Below are positions 1 through 4,916 of a stretch of DNA of 5,960 nt, one piece after another. How positions within the stretch are numbered: position 1 is the first letter of the stretch; every line of letters starts with the position of its first letter. Position numbers and translations under genes: made by a program. The DNA is from Hyphomonas sp. GTDB taxonomy: Bacteria; Pseudomonadota; Alphaproteobacteria; Caulobacterales; Hyphomonadaceae. Below the pieces are notes generated by a model that did no database searches, was not told the origin of the DNA, and was given only the letters and a program-made list of their open reading frames with translations. The DNA is taken from contig JANSXJ010000228.1 in assembly GCA_024743015.1 (NCBI GenBank), positions 1-5,960 of the forward strand, in the 5' to 3' direction.

Positions 1-1
1 G

Positions 2-40
2 CAGGATTTGCGCGAAGCTACGGGTTTTGAGGGAATATGA
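2..40 (+). CDS. possible C-terminal tail of an upstream gene (partial)
   Basis: Frame 2 is open from the window edge and reads [12 protein letters not shown] followed by TGA at 38-40. The TGA overlaps the ATG of the next gene (37-39) as ATGA, the same arrangement seen between the next two genes, which suggests an operon that began upstream of the window. Twelve residues are too few to identify a family. The frame ending at the TGA at 28-30 (AGFARSYGF) is an alternative and cannot be excluded. The existence of a coding tail here is inference from the overlap pattern. Confidence 0.35.
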   Translation, partial: QDLREATGFEGI

Positions 41-639
41 GAAAAGCCGCCCTGAGTGTCTCTCTGGTGTGTTTGCTGGCCGCGTGCGGCGGCAGCGACG
101 GGTCGCCGACGGTGCGTTTCGAGGTCGAAGCTGCGCCAGCCGTAACCGCGCCAGTCGAGGTTGATGAGGCGCTCGCTCCGCTCACCGAGCCTGTCGAGTC
201 CAAGATCGCCGCCATCCGAGATGTCCTCGCCCGCGATTCGCTTTCGCGTCTGGTGCGCCTGGCGGAAGCGGAAGAGAGCTTTGTCTCAAATTTTGCGGGT
301 GAGTCCCACCGTGTGCATTGGGATCTTCTCCGTCGCACCGGGTTTGACCCATTGGCAAAGCTCGGCGGTTTGCTGGACGGTCCGTACGGGACGCGCCAGG
401 TGGGCGATCAGACTTGGTATATCTGGCCGGATTTCGCAGCGCTGGAAGCGGATGAGCTTTTGCCGGAGAAGCTTACATTTACCGACCGCGCTCGCCTGCG
501 GGACCTGGTCGGAGAGCCTGGCCTTGAACGCATTCGCGCTGGCGAAGACTATCCCGGCGTCCGCACCGCCATTGCCCAGGATGGCGACTGGCTCTACTTC
601 GTTCACGAGACCCAACAAGACACGGAAGAGCTGGAATGA
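37..639 (+). CDS. lipoprotein of unknown function, 200 aa
   Basis: I do not recognise a characterised function. The N terminus ([17 protein letters not shown]) is a lipoprotein signal: positively charged R2-K3, a hydrophobic core, and the lipobox L14-A15-A16-C17, so C17 should be lipidated. The following G18-G19-S20 has no Asp at +2, which fits outer-membrane sorting by the E. coli rule. A flexible Ala/Pro/Glu-rich linker runs to about residue 50. The remainder (about 60-195) is compact and rich in aromatic and charged residues, with segments [47 protein letters not shown] and a final [10 protein letters not shown]. It resembles conserved hypothetical proteins I associate with sphingomonads; that link is from memory. 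GAGGG at 29-33 is the ribosome site, close to the ATG (3 nt). The stop overlaps the next start (ATGA, 636-639), implying translational coupling to the pterin dehydratase gene. Confidence 0.85.
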   Translation: MRKAALSVSLVCLLAACGGSDGSPTVRFEVEAAPAVTAPVEVDEALAPLTEPVESKIAAIRDVLARDSLSRLVRLAEAEESFVSNFAGESHRVHWDLLRRTGFDPLAKLGGLLDGPYGTRQVGDQTWYIWPDFAALEADELLPEKLTFTDRARLRDLVGEPGLERIRAGEDYPGVRTAIAQDGDWLYFVHETQQDTEELE

Positions 640-932
640 TGGCCGACAAGATTGGTGCGGAGACCGCGACCGAAACACTGCAAGGCTGGGTCGTCAAACC
701 TGGCGATCGCGATGCCATCGAGAGAACCTTCAGGTTTGCCGACTTCAAATCAGCGTTCGCCTTCATGTCCGCCAGCGCCCTGAAGGCCGAACAGATGGAC
801 CACCATCCGGAATGGTTCAATGTCTACAACCGGGTTGAGGTCACTCTCACCACACATGATGCGGACGGCGTCACCGCACTCGACGTTGAGCTCGCAACCT
901 ATATGAACGAGCTTGCTGAACAGATCCGTTGA
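636..932 (+). CDS. pterin-4a-carbinolamine dehydratase (4a-hydroxytetrahydrobiopterin dehydratase)
   Basis: This small cytosolic enzyme (98 aa, the normal family length) removes water from 4a-hydroxytetrahydropterin, regenerating the pterin cofactor used by aromatic amino acid hydroxylases; the Pseudomonas counterpart is called phhB. The family active-site pattern is complete: E52, H56-H57-P58, Y64, H74 and D83 with the expected spacings (E-x3-HHP-x5-Y-x9-H-x8-D), inside [18 protein letters not shown]. The start is either ATG 636 or the next codon, ATG 639; GGAAG at 624-628 serves both. The first gives an ATGA overlap with the lipoprotein gene. No phenylalanine hydroxylase gene (phhA) is visible, so the hydroxylase partner is elsewhere or the protein has another pterin role; I therefore assign no symbol. 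Its TGA is directly followed by the stop of the opposing DUF1223 gene. Confidence 0.95.
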   Translation: MMADKIGAETATETLQGWVVKPGDRDAIERTFRFADFKSAFAFMSASALKAEQMDHHPEWFNVYNRVEVTLTTHDADGVTALDVELATYMNELAEQIR

Positions 933-935
933 TCA
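930..935. other. zero-gap convergent stop junction
   Basis: The dehydratase stop (TGA, 930-932) and the complement of the DUF1223 stop (TCA, 933-935) are immediate neighbours, forming TGATCA. There is no intergenic DNA and no hairpin with a T-tract nearby, so transcription termination for both genes must lie inside the opposing coding sequence or depend on Rho. Confidence 0.9.
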
Positions 936-1703
936 ATGACAATAAGACGCGCCGATGATCGGTCCGAGTCGAGCGCCCTGTTGTTCCTGAATGATGATCG
1001 CACATTCGTGTTCGCTGTCAGGCAATTTGATCGCGACCGATTTAGCCGTGCCGTCATAGGAGCCAATCGTCTGCGCTTCCACAACCACATTCCTGCTTGA
1101 AAGCACGACGCCGCGATTTTCGCCGCGCGCAACCGATGTCGTCTGATCGCGGAGCAGCGTTAGCTGTACAATGTCGGCCTCACGTTCGAGCGGGCGGACA
1201 TAGTCTTCGATCTCGACCCGGCGCGTCTCGCCATCAGTTGATATCGAGACGGTGGCAGTCGCGTGCCGCGCTGGTTGAATGAGCGCCTCTACATCCGGGC
1301 GATGACTCCCAACGGTTTCTCTGACACCATTGATCACAGCTTGCGGCGTGTACACCGCGCCGGTGCCGCGAAGCGCGCGATTATAGTCCCGCTGCCGTTT
1401 CGTGTAGGCGGCACTCGAGAAGGGATCTTTCCAGGCACCTGCGCGGCCGTGTACAAGGCGGTCCCAATAATCGACATGCCATTCCAGCACGATGAGATCG
1501 TTGCGCTCAGCCAGTTCCGAGAACAGTTTTTCCGCCGGCGGGCACGATGAACAGCTTTGAGACGTGAACAGTTCCGCTACGATGGGCGAAGTAGACGCTC
1601 CGGTTGCCAATGGAATGTCCTGTAGTGACTGCGCACCACCATTCATGTTCAGCGCTGCCACCGCAGCTATCGCGGCGATGAGGGATCCGAGCAATATACG
1701 CAT
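933..1703 (-). CDS. secreted DUF1223 thioredoxin-fold protein
   Basis: A 256-aa member of the DUF1223 family, whose biochemical role is not established. Residues 1-26 form a Sec signal peptide (MRIL, then a long Ala/Ile/Val core, probable cleavage near GGAQS), so the mature protein should be periplasmic. The thioredoxin-like half follows: strand PIVAELFTS, then the redox-type pair C51-S-S-C54 in SQSCSSCPPAE, the family signature LEWHVDYWD (73-81), and Y118-T119-P120-Q121, where P120 sits at the usual cis-proline position. The C-terminal half (about 140-250) is beta-rich with no recognised motif and ends in a lone Cys. CSSC plus cis-Pro suggests thiol redox activity, but this is inference. TCCTT at 1710-1714 (AAGGA on the coding strand) lies 6 nt before the ATG and fixes the start. 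The gene is divergent from the SDR gene and convergent with the dehydratase gene. Confidence 0.93.
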   Translation of the reverse strand: MRILLGSLIAAIAAVAALNMNGGAQSLQDIPLATGASTSPIVAELFTSQSCSSCPPAEKLFSELAERNDLIVLEWHVDYWDRLVHGRAGAWKDPFSSAAYTKRQRDYNRALRGTGAVYTPQAVINGVRETVGSHRPDVEALIQPARHATATVSISTDGETRRVEIEDYVRPLEREADIVQLTLLRDQTTSVARGENRGVVLSSRNVVVEAQTIGSYDGTAKSVAIKLPDSEHECAIIIQEQQGARLGPIIGASYCH

Positions 1704-1752
1704 GACCTGTCCTTGTTACAGTGCGTCCGATGTCAGGGAAGGCGGCGACAAA

Positions 1753-1775
1753 CTCAAATCGCAATTGCTCAAATC
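1753..1775. repeat. tandem CTCAAATC repeat around a GCAATTGC palindrome
   Basis: CTCAAATC occurs at 1753-1760 and again at 1768-1775, a period of 15 bp. The bases between, with the first C of the second copy, form the perfect palindrome GCAATTGC (1761-1768). It lies 50 bp from the DUF1223 start and 89 bp from the SDR start, a plausible place for a regulator site. Function is inference. Confidence 0.4.
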
Positions 1776-1825
1776 CGCGTGACCCGCTCCGCCGCGTCAG
1801 GGCTTGCGTCCATCAAAGCTGCGTG

Positions 1826-1843
1826 TGATCTGAGGCCAGATCA
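1826..1843. promoter_or_regulatory. 18-bp inverted repeat, candidate operator or 5' leader hairpin
   Basis: TGATCTG-AGGC-CAGATCA: two perfect 7-bp arms with a 4-bp spacer, ending 21 bp before the SDR start codon and 11 bp before its GGAGGG ribosome site. The symmetry and position are what one expects of a dimeric repressor site (for example TetR- or GntR-type) near a promoter. If transcribed, it would instead form a short stem just ahead of the ribosome site. No regulator gene is in the window to pair with it. Confidence 0.5.
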
Positions 1844-1864
1844 ACTGATTATTGGAGGGCAGGC

Positions 1865-2638
1865 ATGGGCCGCGTATCAGGTAAGAAAGCTATCATCACA
1901 GGCGGGGCGCAGGGCCTTGGCGAAGCAACCGCAAAAATGCTGGCCCGGGAAGGCGCGAAAGTCGCCGTGACAGATATTAACGGCGAAGGCGCAGCTGCGA
2001 TTGCGGCTGAGATCAACGCCGAGCTCGGTGACGGAACGGCCTTTGCCTGGCAACATGATGTCACCGATGGCGACCGTTGGAAGACCGTCGTCCAGGAAGC
2101 CCATGATGCCATGGGCGGGCTGAACGTTCTGGTCAACAATGCTGGTATCGGGTCACTCGGCAGCGTCGAAGACGAAGACTATGAAATGTTCCAGAAAGTC
2201 ATGACTGTAGATGTCGATTCGATCTTTCTCGGTTGCAAGTATGCGATCCCTTTGATGCGCGATCACGGTCTCGGCTCGATCATCAATATCAGCTCGATTG
2301 CCGGGATTATCGCCAGCGGAAACTATGTCTCCTACAATACGGCGAAGGCGGCTGTTCGGCATATGTCTAAATCAATTGCGCTTCACTGCGCCAAGACGGG
2401 GGGGCAGATCCGCTCAAACTCGGTCCACCCCGTATTCATCAACACGCCCATCCTGGACCGAACCAAGGAAATGTTTGGGGAAGAAGAAGCACTGGCCAAA
2501 CTCGGTCGCCAGATCCCACTCGGCAAAGTCGGCGAGCCGGATGATATCGCCTATGCCGTTCTCTACCTCGCCAGCGATGAAAGCAAACTCGTCACCGGCA
2601 TCGAACTCAAGGTGGATGGTGGAATTAGCGCGATGTAG
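1865..2638 (+). CDS. SDR family NAD(P)-dependent alcohol/hydroxysteroid-type dehydrogenase
   Basis: A classical short-chain dehydrogenase/reductase of the usual length (257 aa) that would interconvert a secondary alcohol and a ketone in the cytosol. The Rossmann motif is T12-G-G-A-Q-G-L-G19. D37 at the end of the second strand favours NAD(H) over NADP(H). D65-V66 and N91-N92-A93-G94 follow, then the catalytic S144, Y157 and K161 (YNTAK). The C terminus has the family ending LASDESKLVTG...VDGG. The segment CAKTGGQIRSNSVHPVFINTP resembles that of Comamonas 3beta/17beta-hydroxysteroid dehydrogenase (from memory), so a cyclic or steroid-like alcohol is possible, but the substrate cannot be read. 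The position of the fourth catalytic residue, normally Asn, holds D116 (VDVDSIF). GGAGGG lies 4 nt upstream of the ATG. An inverted repeat precedes the gene, and a VOC gene follows after 56 bp. Confidence 0.95.
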   Translation: MGRVSGKKAIITGGAQGLGEATAKMLAREGAKVAVTDINGEGAAAIAAEINAELGDGTAFAWQHDVTDGDRWKTVVQEAHDAMGGLNVLVNNAGIGSLGSVEDEDYEMFQKVMTVDVDSIFLGCKYAIPLMRDHGLGSIINISSIAGIIASGNYVSYNTAKAAVRHMSKSIALHCAKTGGQIRSNSVHPVFINTPILDRTKEMFGEEEALAKLGRQIPLGKVGEPDDIAYAVLYLASDESKLVTGIELKVDGGISAM

Positions 2639-2641
2639 CGC

Positions 2642-2670
2642 TTGCAAGATCCATATGTTCGCTATATGTT
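2642..2670 (+). promoter_or_regulatory. candidate sigma70-type promoter for the VOC gene
   Basis: TTGCAA (2642-2647), a 17-bp spacer, and TATGTT (2665-2670) each match the housekeeping consensus at 4 of 6 positions with ideal spacing. Transcription would begin near 2677, giving a leader of about 18 nt that still contains the AAGGAGGA ribosome site at 2683-2690. The sequence lies wholly in the SDR-VOC gap, so the VOC gene could be expressed apart from the SDR gene. Prediction by eye only. Confidence 0.35.
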
Positions 2671-2671
2671 C
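2653..2671 (+). repeat. ATATGTTC direct repeat with 11-bp period
   Basis: ATATGTTC occurs at 2653-2660 and 2664-2671, one helical turn apart. The second copy covers the candidate -10 element of the VOC promoter. Tandem half-sites with an 11-bp period are typical of OmpR/PhoB-type response regulators, though those normally bind upstream of -10; this placement would favour repression. Chance is possible in so short a sequence. Confidence 0.4.
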
Positions 2672-2694
2672 TGCGCCTCATCAAGGAGGACAGA

Positions 2695-3072
2695 ATGATA
2701 GGATACGTAACTCTTGGCACCGCGGATCTGAAGAAGAACGCAGCGTTTTACGATGCCATCGCCAAGGAAATGGGCGTCGGGCGGATGATGGATGAGGAAA
2801 CTTTCATCGCCTGGGGAAATATGGATGGTGCGCCAGGCGTTGCCATTACTCAACCCTTTGATGGCAAGGCGCCGAGCGTGGGTAATGGCACCTTGGTCGC
2901 GTTGCAGGCGAGCAGCCAGGAACAGGTCGACCGCATTCACGCGATCGCGCTGGAGCAAGGTGGCACGTGCGAAGGCAAGCCAGGTGATCGCGGCGGCGGG
3001 TTTTACGCCGCTTATTTTCGCGATCTCGACGGCAATAAACTGAACGCCTTCGTTATGGCGATGCCGGGCTGA
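2695..3072 (+). CDS. VOC family (glyoxalase/bleomycin-resistance fold) protein
   Basis: A 125-aa single-domain vicinal-oxygen-chelate protein, probably a homodimer in the cytosol. It shows the two betaalphabetabetabeta halves: YVTLGTADLKKNAAFYDAI (4-22) and GNGTLVALQASS (63-74) leading to FYAAYFRDLDGNKLNAFVM (103-121). The residues that bind metal in glyoxalase I-like members (His in the first strand, His in the GxHxAF strand, Glu in the DGNxxE strand) appear here as Y4, L67 and N117, so canonical metal binding is unlikely. The GYVT-LG and KLNAF forms recur in a common uncharacterised bacterial subgroup (from memory). The ribosome site AAGGAGGA (2683-2690) is strong, 4 nt before ATG. It follows the SDR gene on the same strand with its own promoter candidate. 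Its TGA directly abuts the stop of the opposing MFS gene. The substrate is unknown. Confidence 0.92.
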   Translation: MIGYVTLGTADLKKNAAFYDAIAKEMGVGRMMDEETFIAWGNMDGAPGVAITQPFDGKAPSVGNGTLVALQASSQEQVDRIHAIALEQGGTCEGKPGDRGGGFYAAYFRDLDGNKLNAFVMAMPG

Positions 3073-3075
3073 TCA
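3070..3075. other. second zero-gap convergent stop junction
   Basis: The VOC stop (TGA, 3070-3072) is followed at once by the complement of the MFS stop (TCA, 3073-3075), again giving TGATCA with no spacer. The only nearby hairpin (CCGC at 3077-3080 with GCGG at 3088-3091, loop of 7) has a 4-bp stem and no T-tract, too weak to call a terminator. Confidence 0.9.
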
Positions 3076-4305
3076 TCCGCTTAAAGGGCGGCGCGCAACC
3101 ACAAATGCGGCGTAGGTGCCGAGCGCGGTCATTACGACCGCTGACAAGTAAAGCGGCAATGCGGCGCTGATCTCGTAAATGCTCGCGCCGATCAACGGTC
3201 CAAATATGAAACCTGCCGGCGGAGCTGCTGCCAATAATGCAGCAGCCGATCCTTGCTCGCGGCGTTCGACCGACAAGCTCCCAAGCGCGTTGGCTGCAGG
3301 CACCGCGAGGGCAGCGCCGCTGCCGACGATCAGGAAGGCGATGCAGAGCGCCCAGAACGGCATCAACAGATTGGCCAGCACATAGCCGAGCGCGACCAGA
3401 AACAAGCCGAGCGGGAGCATCCGCCTGGGGTCCGGTTTGCGCGGTTGCACATAGCCGAACTGCACGATCACCATCATTACGGCCAGGCAGGCAAAAGCAA
3501 TTCCTGTAAACAGGATGGTCCGTTCCTCGCCCAGATCGTAGCGGTCTTCCACGAACCAGCCGAGGGTTTGCTGGATCATGCCGACACCGACAAAATAGGT
3601 GAACAGGAAGAGCAGGTGAGGAAACACCCGTGGGTCGCGCATTGCCAGCGGTGAAGGGCGTTTGGCACTTTGCCGTGTGCTGCGGCTTTTCGGCAATGCG
3701 AACGCGACGAGGATCCCGCAGGTTATATTGAAGATGATCGATCCCCAGAGCGGCATGAGCGCTCCGAACGGCGCCAGAACGGTGGCACCCGCGGGCCCGA
3801 TAATCGAGCCGATACTCATCGCAGCGCCAAGCATGCCGAGCCCCGCGGCACGTGTCGTCGGCGTTGTGGCGTCGGTCATCGCCGCCATGCTGGCAGGCTG
3901 CAATCCAGGCGATAAAAGCCCGAACCAGACCCGCACAAAGACCAGGGTGAAGAACATGGTCAGTCCTGTGATCATTCCAGCAAGAGCTGCCTCGAGAGCA
4001 AACAGGAAAGCCATGTTGGTGAAGCCCATGGCCAGTAGCGAAAACACCATCACGCGCTTGCGCCCGAACCGGTCGGCCCACCGCCCCCATTGCGGGATCA
4101 TCAGCGCGTATATCAAGGCCGACAGGGTCAGGATGCCCGCAACCTGTGTCTCGGTCAGGCCGGCTTTGCGGGCGAGCGGTGCAACGACGACAAAATTGAT
4201 CGTCATGCCAGCGCCCATCGCAACGCTGGCAAATGCGATTATCCCTTGCTGGAACGGCGTGAGTGGCCGCAGCGGGACGTCGGGATCGATGCTTGGTTCG
4301 GTCAT
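3073..4305 (-). CDS. MFS transporter, 12-helix drug/metabolite type
   Basis: A 410-aa inner-membrane major facilitator of normal length, with about twelve hydrophobic segments beginning near residue 20. The loop between helices 2 and 3 carries the superfamily motif A, GRWADRFGRKR (74-84), typical of proton-driven exporters such as the DHA1/TetA group. A central cytosolic stretch (LPKSRSTRQSAKRPSPLAM) separates the two six-helix halves. The GPLIGASIYE segment near the end is typical of helix 11. The substrate is not predictable. I place the start at ATG 4305 rather than the in-frame GTG 4311, because the ribosome site GAGAGG (4317 down to 4312) touches that GTG but lies 6 nt from the ATG. The gene follows the SRPBCC gene on the same strand after 70 bp containing a hairpin, and ends directly against the VOC stop. 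Confidence 0.94.
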   Translation of the reverse strand: MTEPSIDPDVPLRPLTPFQQGIIAFASVAMGAGMTINFVVVAPLARKAGLTETQVAGILTLSALIYALMIPQWGRWADRFGRKRVMVFSLLAMGFTNMAFLFALEAALAGMITGLTMFFTLVFVRVWFGLLSPGLQPASMAAMTDATTPTTRAAGLGMLGAAMSIGSIIGPAGATVLAPFGALMPLWGSIIFNITCGILVAFALPKSRSTRQSAKRPSPLAMRDPRVFPHLLFLFTYFVGVGMIQQTLGWFVEDRYDLGEERTILFTGIAFACLAVMMVIVQFGYVQPRKPDPRRMLPLGLFLVALGYVLANLLMPFWALCIAFLIVGSGAALAVPAANALGSLSVERREQGSAAALLAAAPPAGFIFGPLIGASIYEISAALPLYLSAVVMTALGTYAAFVVARRPLSG

Positions 4306-4311
4306 GCCCAC

Positions 4312-4317
4312 CCTCTC
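4312..4317 (-). promoter_or_regulatory. ribosome binding site deciding the MFS start
   Basis: On the coding strand GAGAGG ends directly before an in-frame GTG and 6 nt before ATG 4305. The spacing rules out the GTG and supports the ATG, shortening the longest open frame by two residues. Confidence 0.6.
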
Positions 4318-4349
4318 TATCGCCTAGAGTTACGGGCTTTGCCTGTGCT

Positions 4350-4367
4350 CGCAAGGCAGACCTTGCG
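4350..4367 (-). terminator. hairpin after the SRPBCC gene, terminator-like without T-tract
   Basis: CGCAAGG-CAGA-CCTTGCG on the plus strand: perfect 7-bp arms with a 4-nt loop, starting 8 nt beyond the SRPBCC stop codon. The position suits a terminator or 3'-end stabiliser of the amidase-SRPBCC message, but the downstream strand (AGCACAGGCAAAG) has no run of T, so intrinsic termination would be weak. It could also be an operator for the MFS gene, whose start lies 45 bp farther on. Confidence 0.45.
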
Positions 4368-4375
4368 GAAGGGAT

Positions 4376-4900
4376 CTACTCGTCGCGCGGGCGAGCGAGG
4401 CTCTTGAGCGCTTCGCTTTTGACGAAATCAACTGCGGGCGCAATTGTGTCCAGGCCGCTGGCCGAGCTTCCATTGGTCACATGATCGAAGGTGATCCTGG
4501 TCCCGCCGCTCTCCTGCGCGTCGAGCGAAATCGTCCAGACCGATGTAACCGCCATTCCCTGCAAGGGGCCAAATGGGGCATTTAACACCAGCACTTTGCC
4601 AGGCTCCGCGCGGAGCACTGTGCCATGCCACACCGATCCACCGTCCCAGTCCTCGCGCCAGAGGCCACCCGCAACGGCATCAATCGAAAGGTTCGTCGAG
4701 TCGCCGGAATACGTATGGTCCGGCAGCCACCAGGCTTCAGGCTCGATCAGCCGAGCCCAGACTTCGTCAGGCGTGAGCTCCGTTTCCGCTTCGAGTTTCA
4801 GAGTAAAATGATCCGGAGATGCGGTGACCACATCTGCGCTCGCACAGCCAATCAGGCCGACACTGCAAGCCAGGGCGGAGAGACAAGCGCTTCGGTTCAT
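4376..4900 (-). CDS. SRPBCC (START-like) domain lipoprotein
   Basis: A 174-aa protein with a lipoprotein signal (MNRSACLSALACSVGLIGC): the lipobox is L16-I17-G18-C19, and A20-S21 after the Cys fits outer-membrane anchoring, so the domain should face the periplasm. Residues about 30-165 form a helix-grip SRPBCC domain of the AHSA1/polyketide-cyclase type that can enclose a hydrophobic ligand: FTLKLEAETELTPDEVWARL, then EAWWLPDHTYSGDSTNLSID, VAGGLWRE, a central VWHGTVLRAEPGKVLVL, and a long C-terminal helix. The WW...HTYSGD form recurs in a secreted subgroup I recall from sphingomonads. Start choice: ATG 4900 has GGAGG (4911 down to 4907) 6 nt upstream and begins a good signal peptide; the same frame stays open to 5065 but that extension is inside the amidase gene and has no domain character. 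The start lies 13 bp after the amidase stop, so the two are co-transcribed. Ligand unknown. Confidence 0.9.
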   Translation of the reverse strand: MNRSACLSALACSVGLIGCASADVVTASPDHFTLKLEAETELTPDEVWARLIEPEAWWLPDHTYSGDSTNLSIDAVAGGLWREDWDGGSVWHGTVLRAEPGKVLVLNAPFGPLQGMAVTSVWTISLDAQESGGTRITFDHVTNGSSASGLDTIAPAVDFVKSEALKSLARPRDE

Positions 4901-4902
4901 TT

Positions 4903-4916
4903 TGATCCTCCGATCA
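4903..4916 (-). promoter_or_regulatory. Shine-Dalgarno enclosed by an inverted repeat at the amidase-SRPBCC junction
   Basis: On the coding strand, TGATC-GGAG-GATCA has 5-bp arms and a 4-nt loop. The loop plus the next G is the GGAGG ribosome site of the SRPBCC gene, and the first three bases are the amidase stop codon TGA. A ribosome terminating on the amidase would open the stem, giving a simple coupling device. Only two of the five pairs are G-C, so the stem is weak alone. Confidence 0.45.

Larger units (their letters stand above)
1704..1864. promoter_or_regulatory. divergent intergenic control region
   Basis: This 161-bp stretch separates the start codons of the DUF1223 gene (leftward) and the SDR gene (rightward) and must hold both promoters. 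I could not find a convincing -35/-10 pair in either direction; TTGCGT at 1804-1809 is the best -35-like element for the SDR gene but has no good partner. It contains a tandem 8-bp repeat (1753-1775) and an 18-bp inverted repeat (1826-1843). GGAGGG at 1855-1860 is the SDR ribosome site, 4 nt before ATG 1865. No open reading frame here resembles a protein. Confidence 0.6.

Noticed and set aside
161..838. A 225-residue plus-strand frame crossing the lipoprotein and dehydratase genes
   Set aside because: It spans two genes with well-supported products in another frame and is Arg/Ser/Trp-rich without any domain.
952..962. CCGATGATCGG palindrome near the first convergent junction
   Set aside because: A one-base centre cannot form an RNA hairpin loop, and it lies within the DUF1223 coding sequence; probably chance.
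1329..1334. TGATCA as a special junction motif
   Set aside because: It also occurs inside the DUF1223 gene near here, and any two abutting TGA stops create it, so the hexamer itself carries no signal.
2627..2642. AGCGC-GATGTA-GCGCT stem spanning the SDR stop codon as a terminator
   Set aside because: Only 5 bp, includes coding bases and the stop, and no T-tract follows.
4306..4311. GTG start two codons upstream of the MFS ATG
   Set aside because: The only Shine-Dalgarno-like sequence ends directly against this GTG, leaving no spacing; it fits the ATG at 4305.
3662..4327. A 221-residue plus-strand open frame antisense to the MFS gene
   Set aside because: Composition follows the complement of the MFS codons, with no ribosome site or family feature; a GC-driven shadow.
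3053..4354. A 433-residue open frame on the minus strand overlapping the MFS gene
   Set aside because: It is the MFS gene read in another frame: Arg/Pro/Cys/His-rich with no hydrophobic helices or domain pattern, whereas the MFS frame has twelve membrane segments and motif A.
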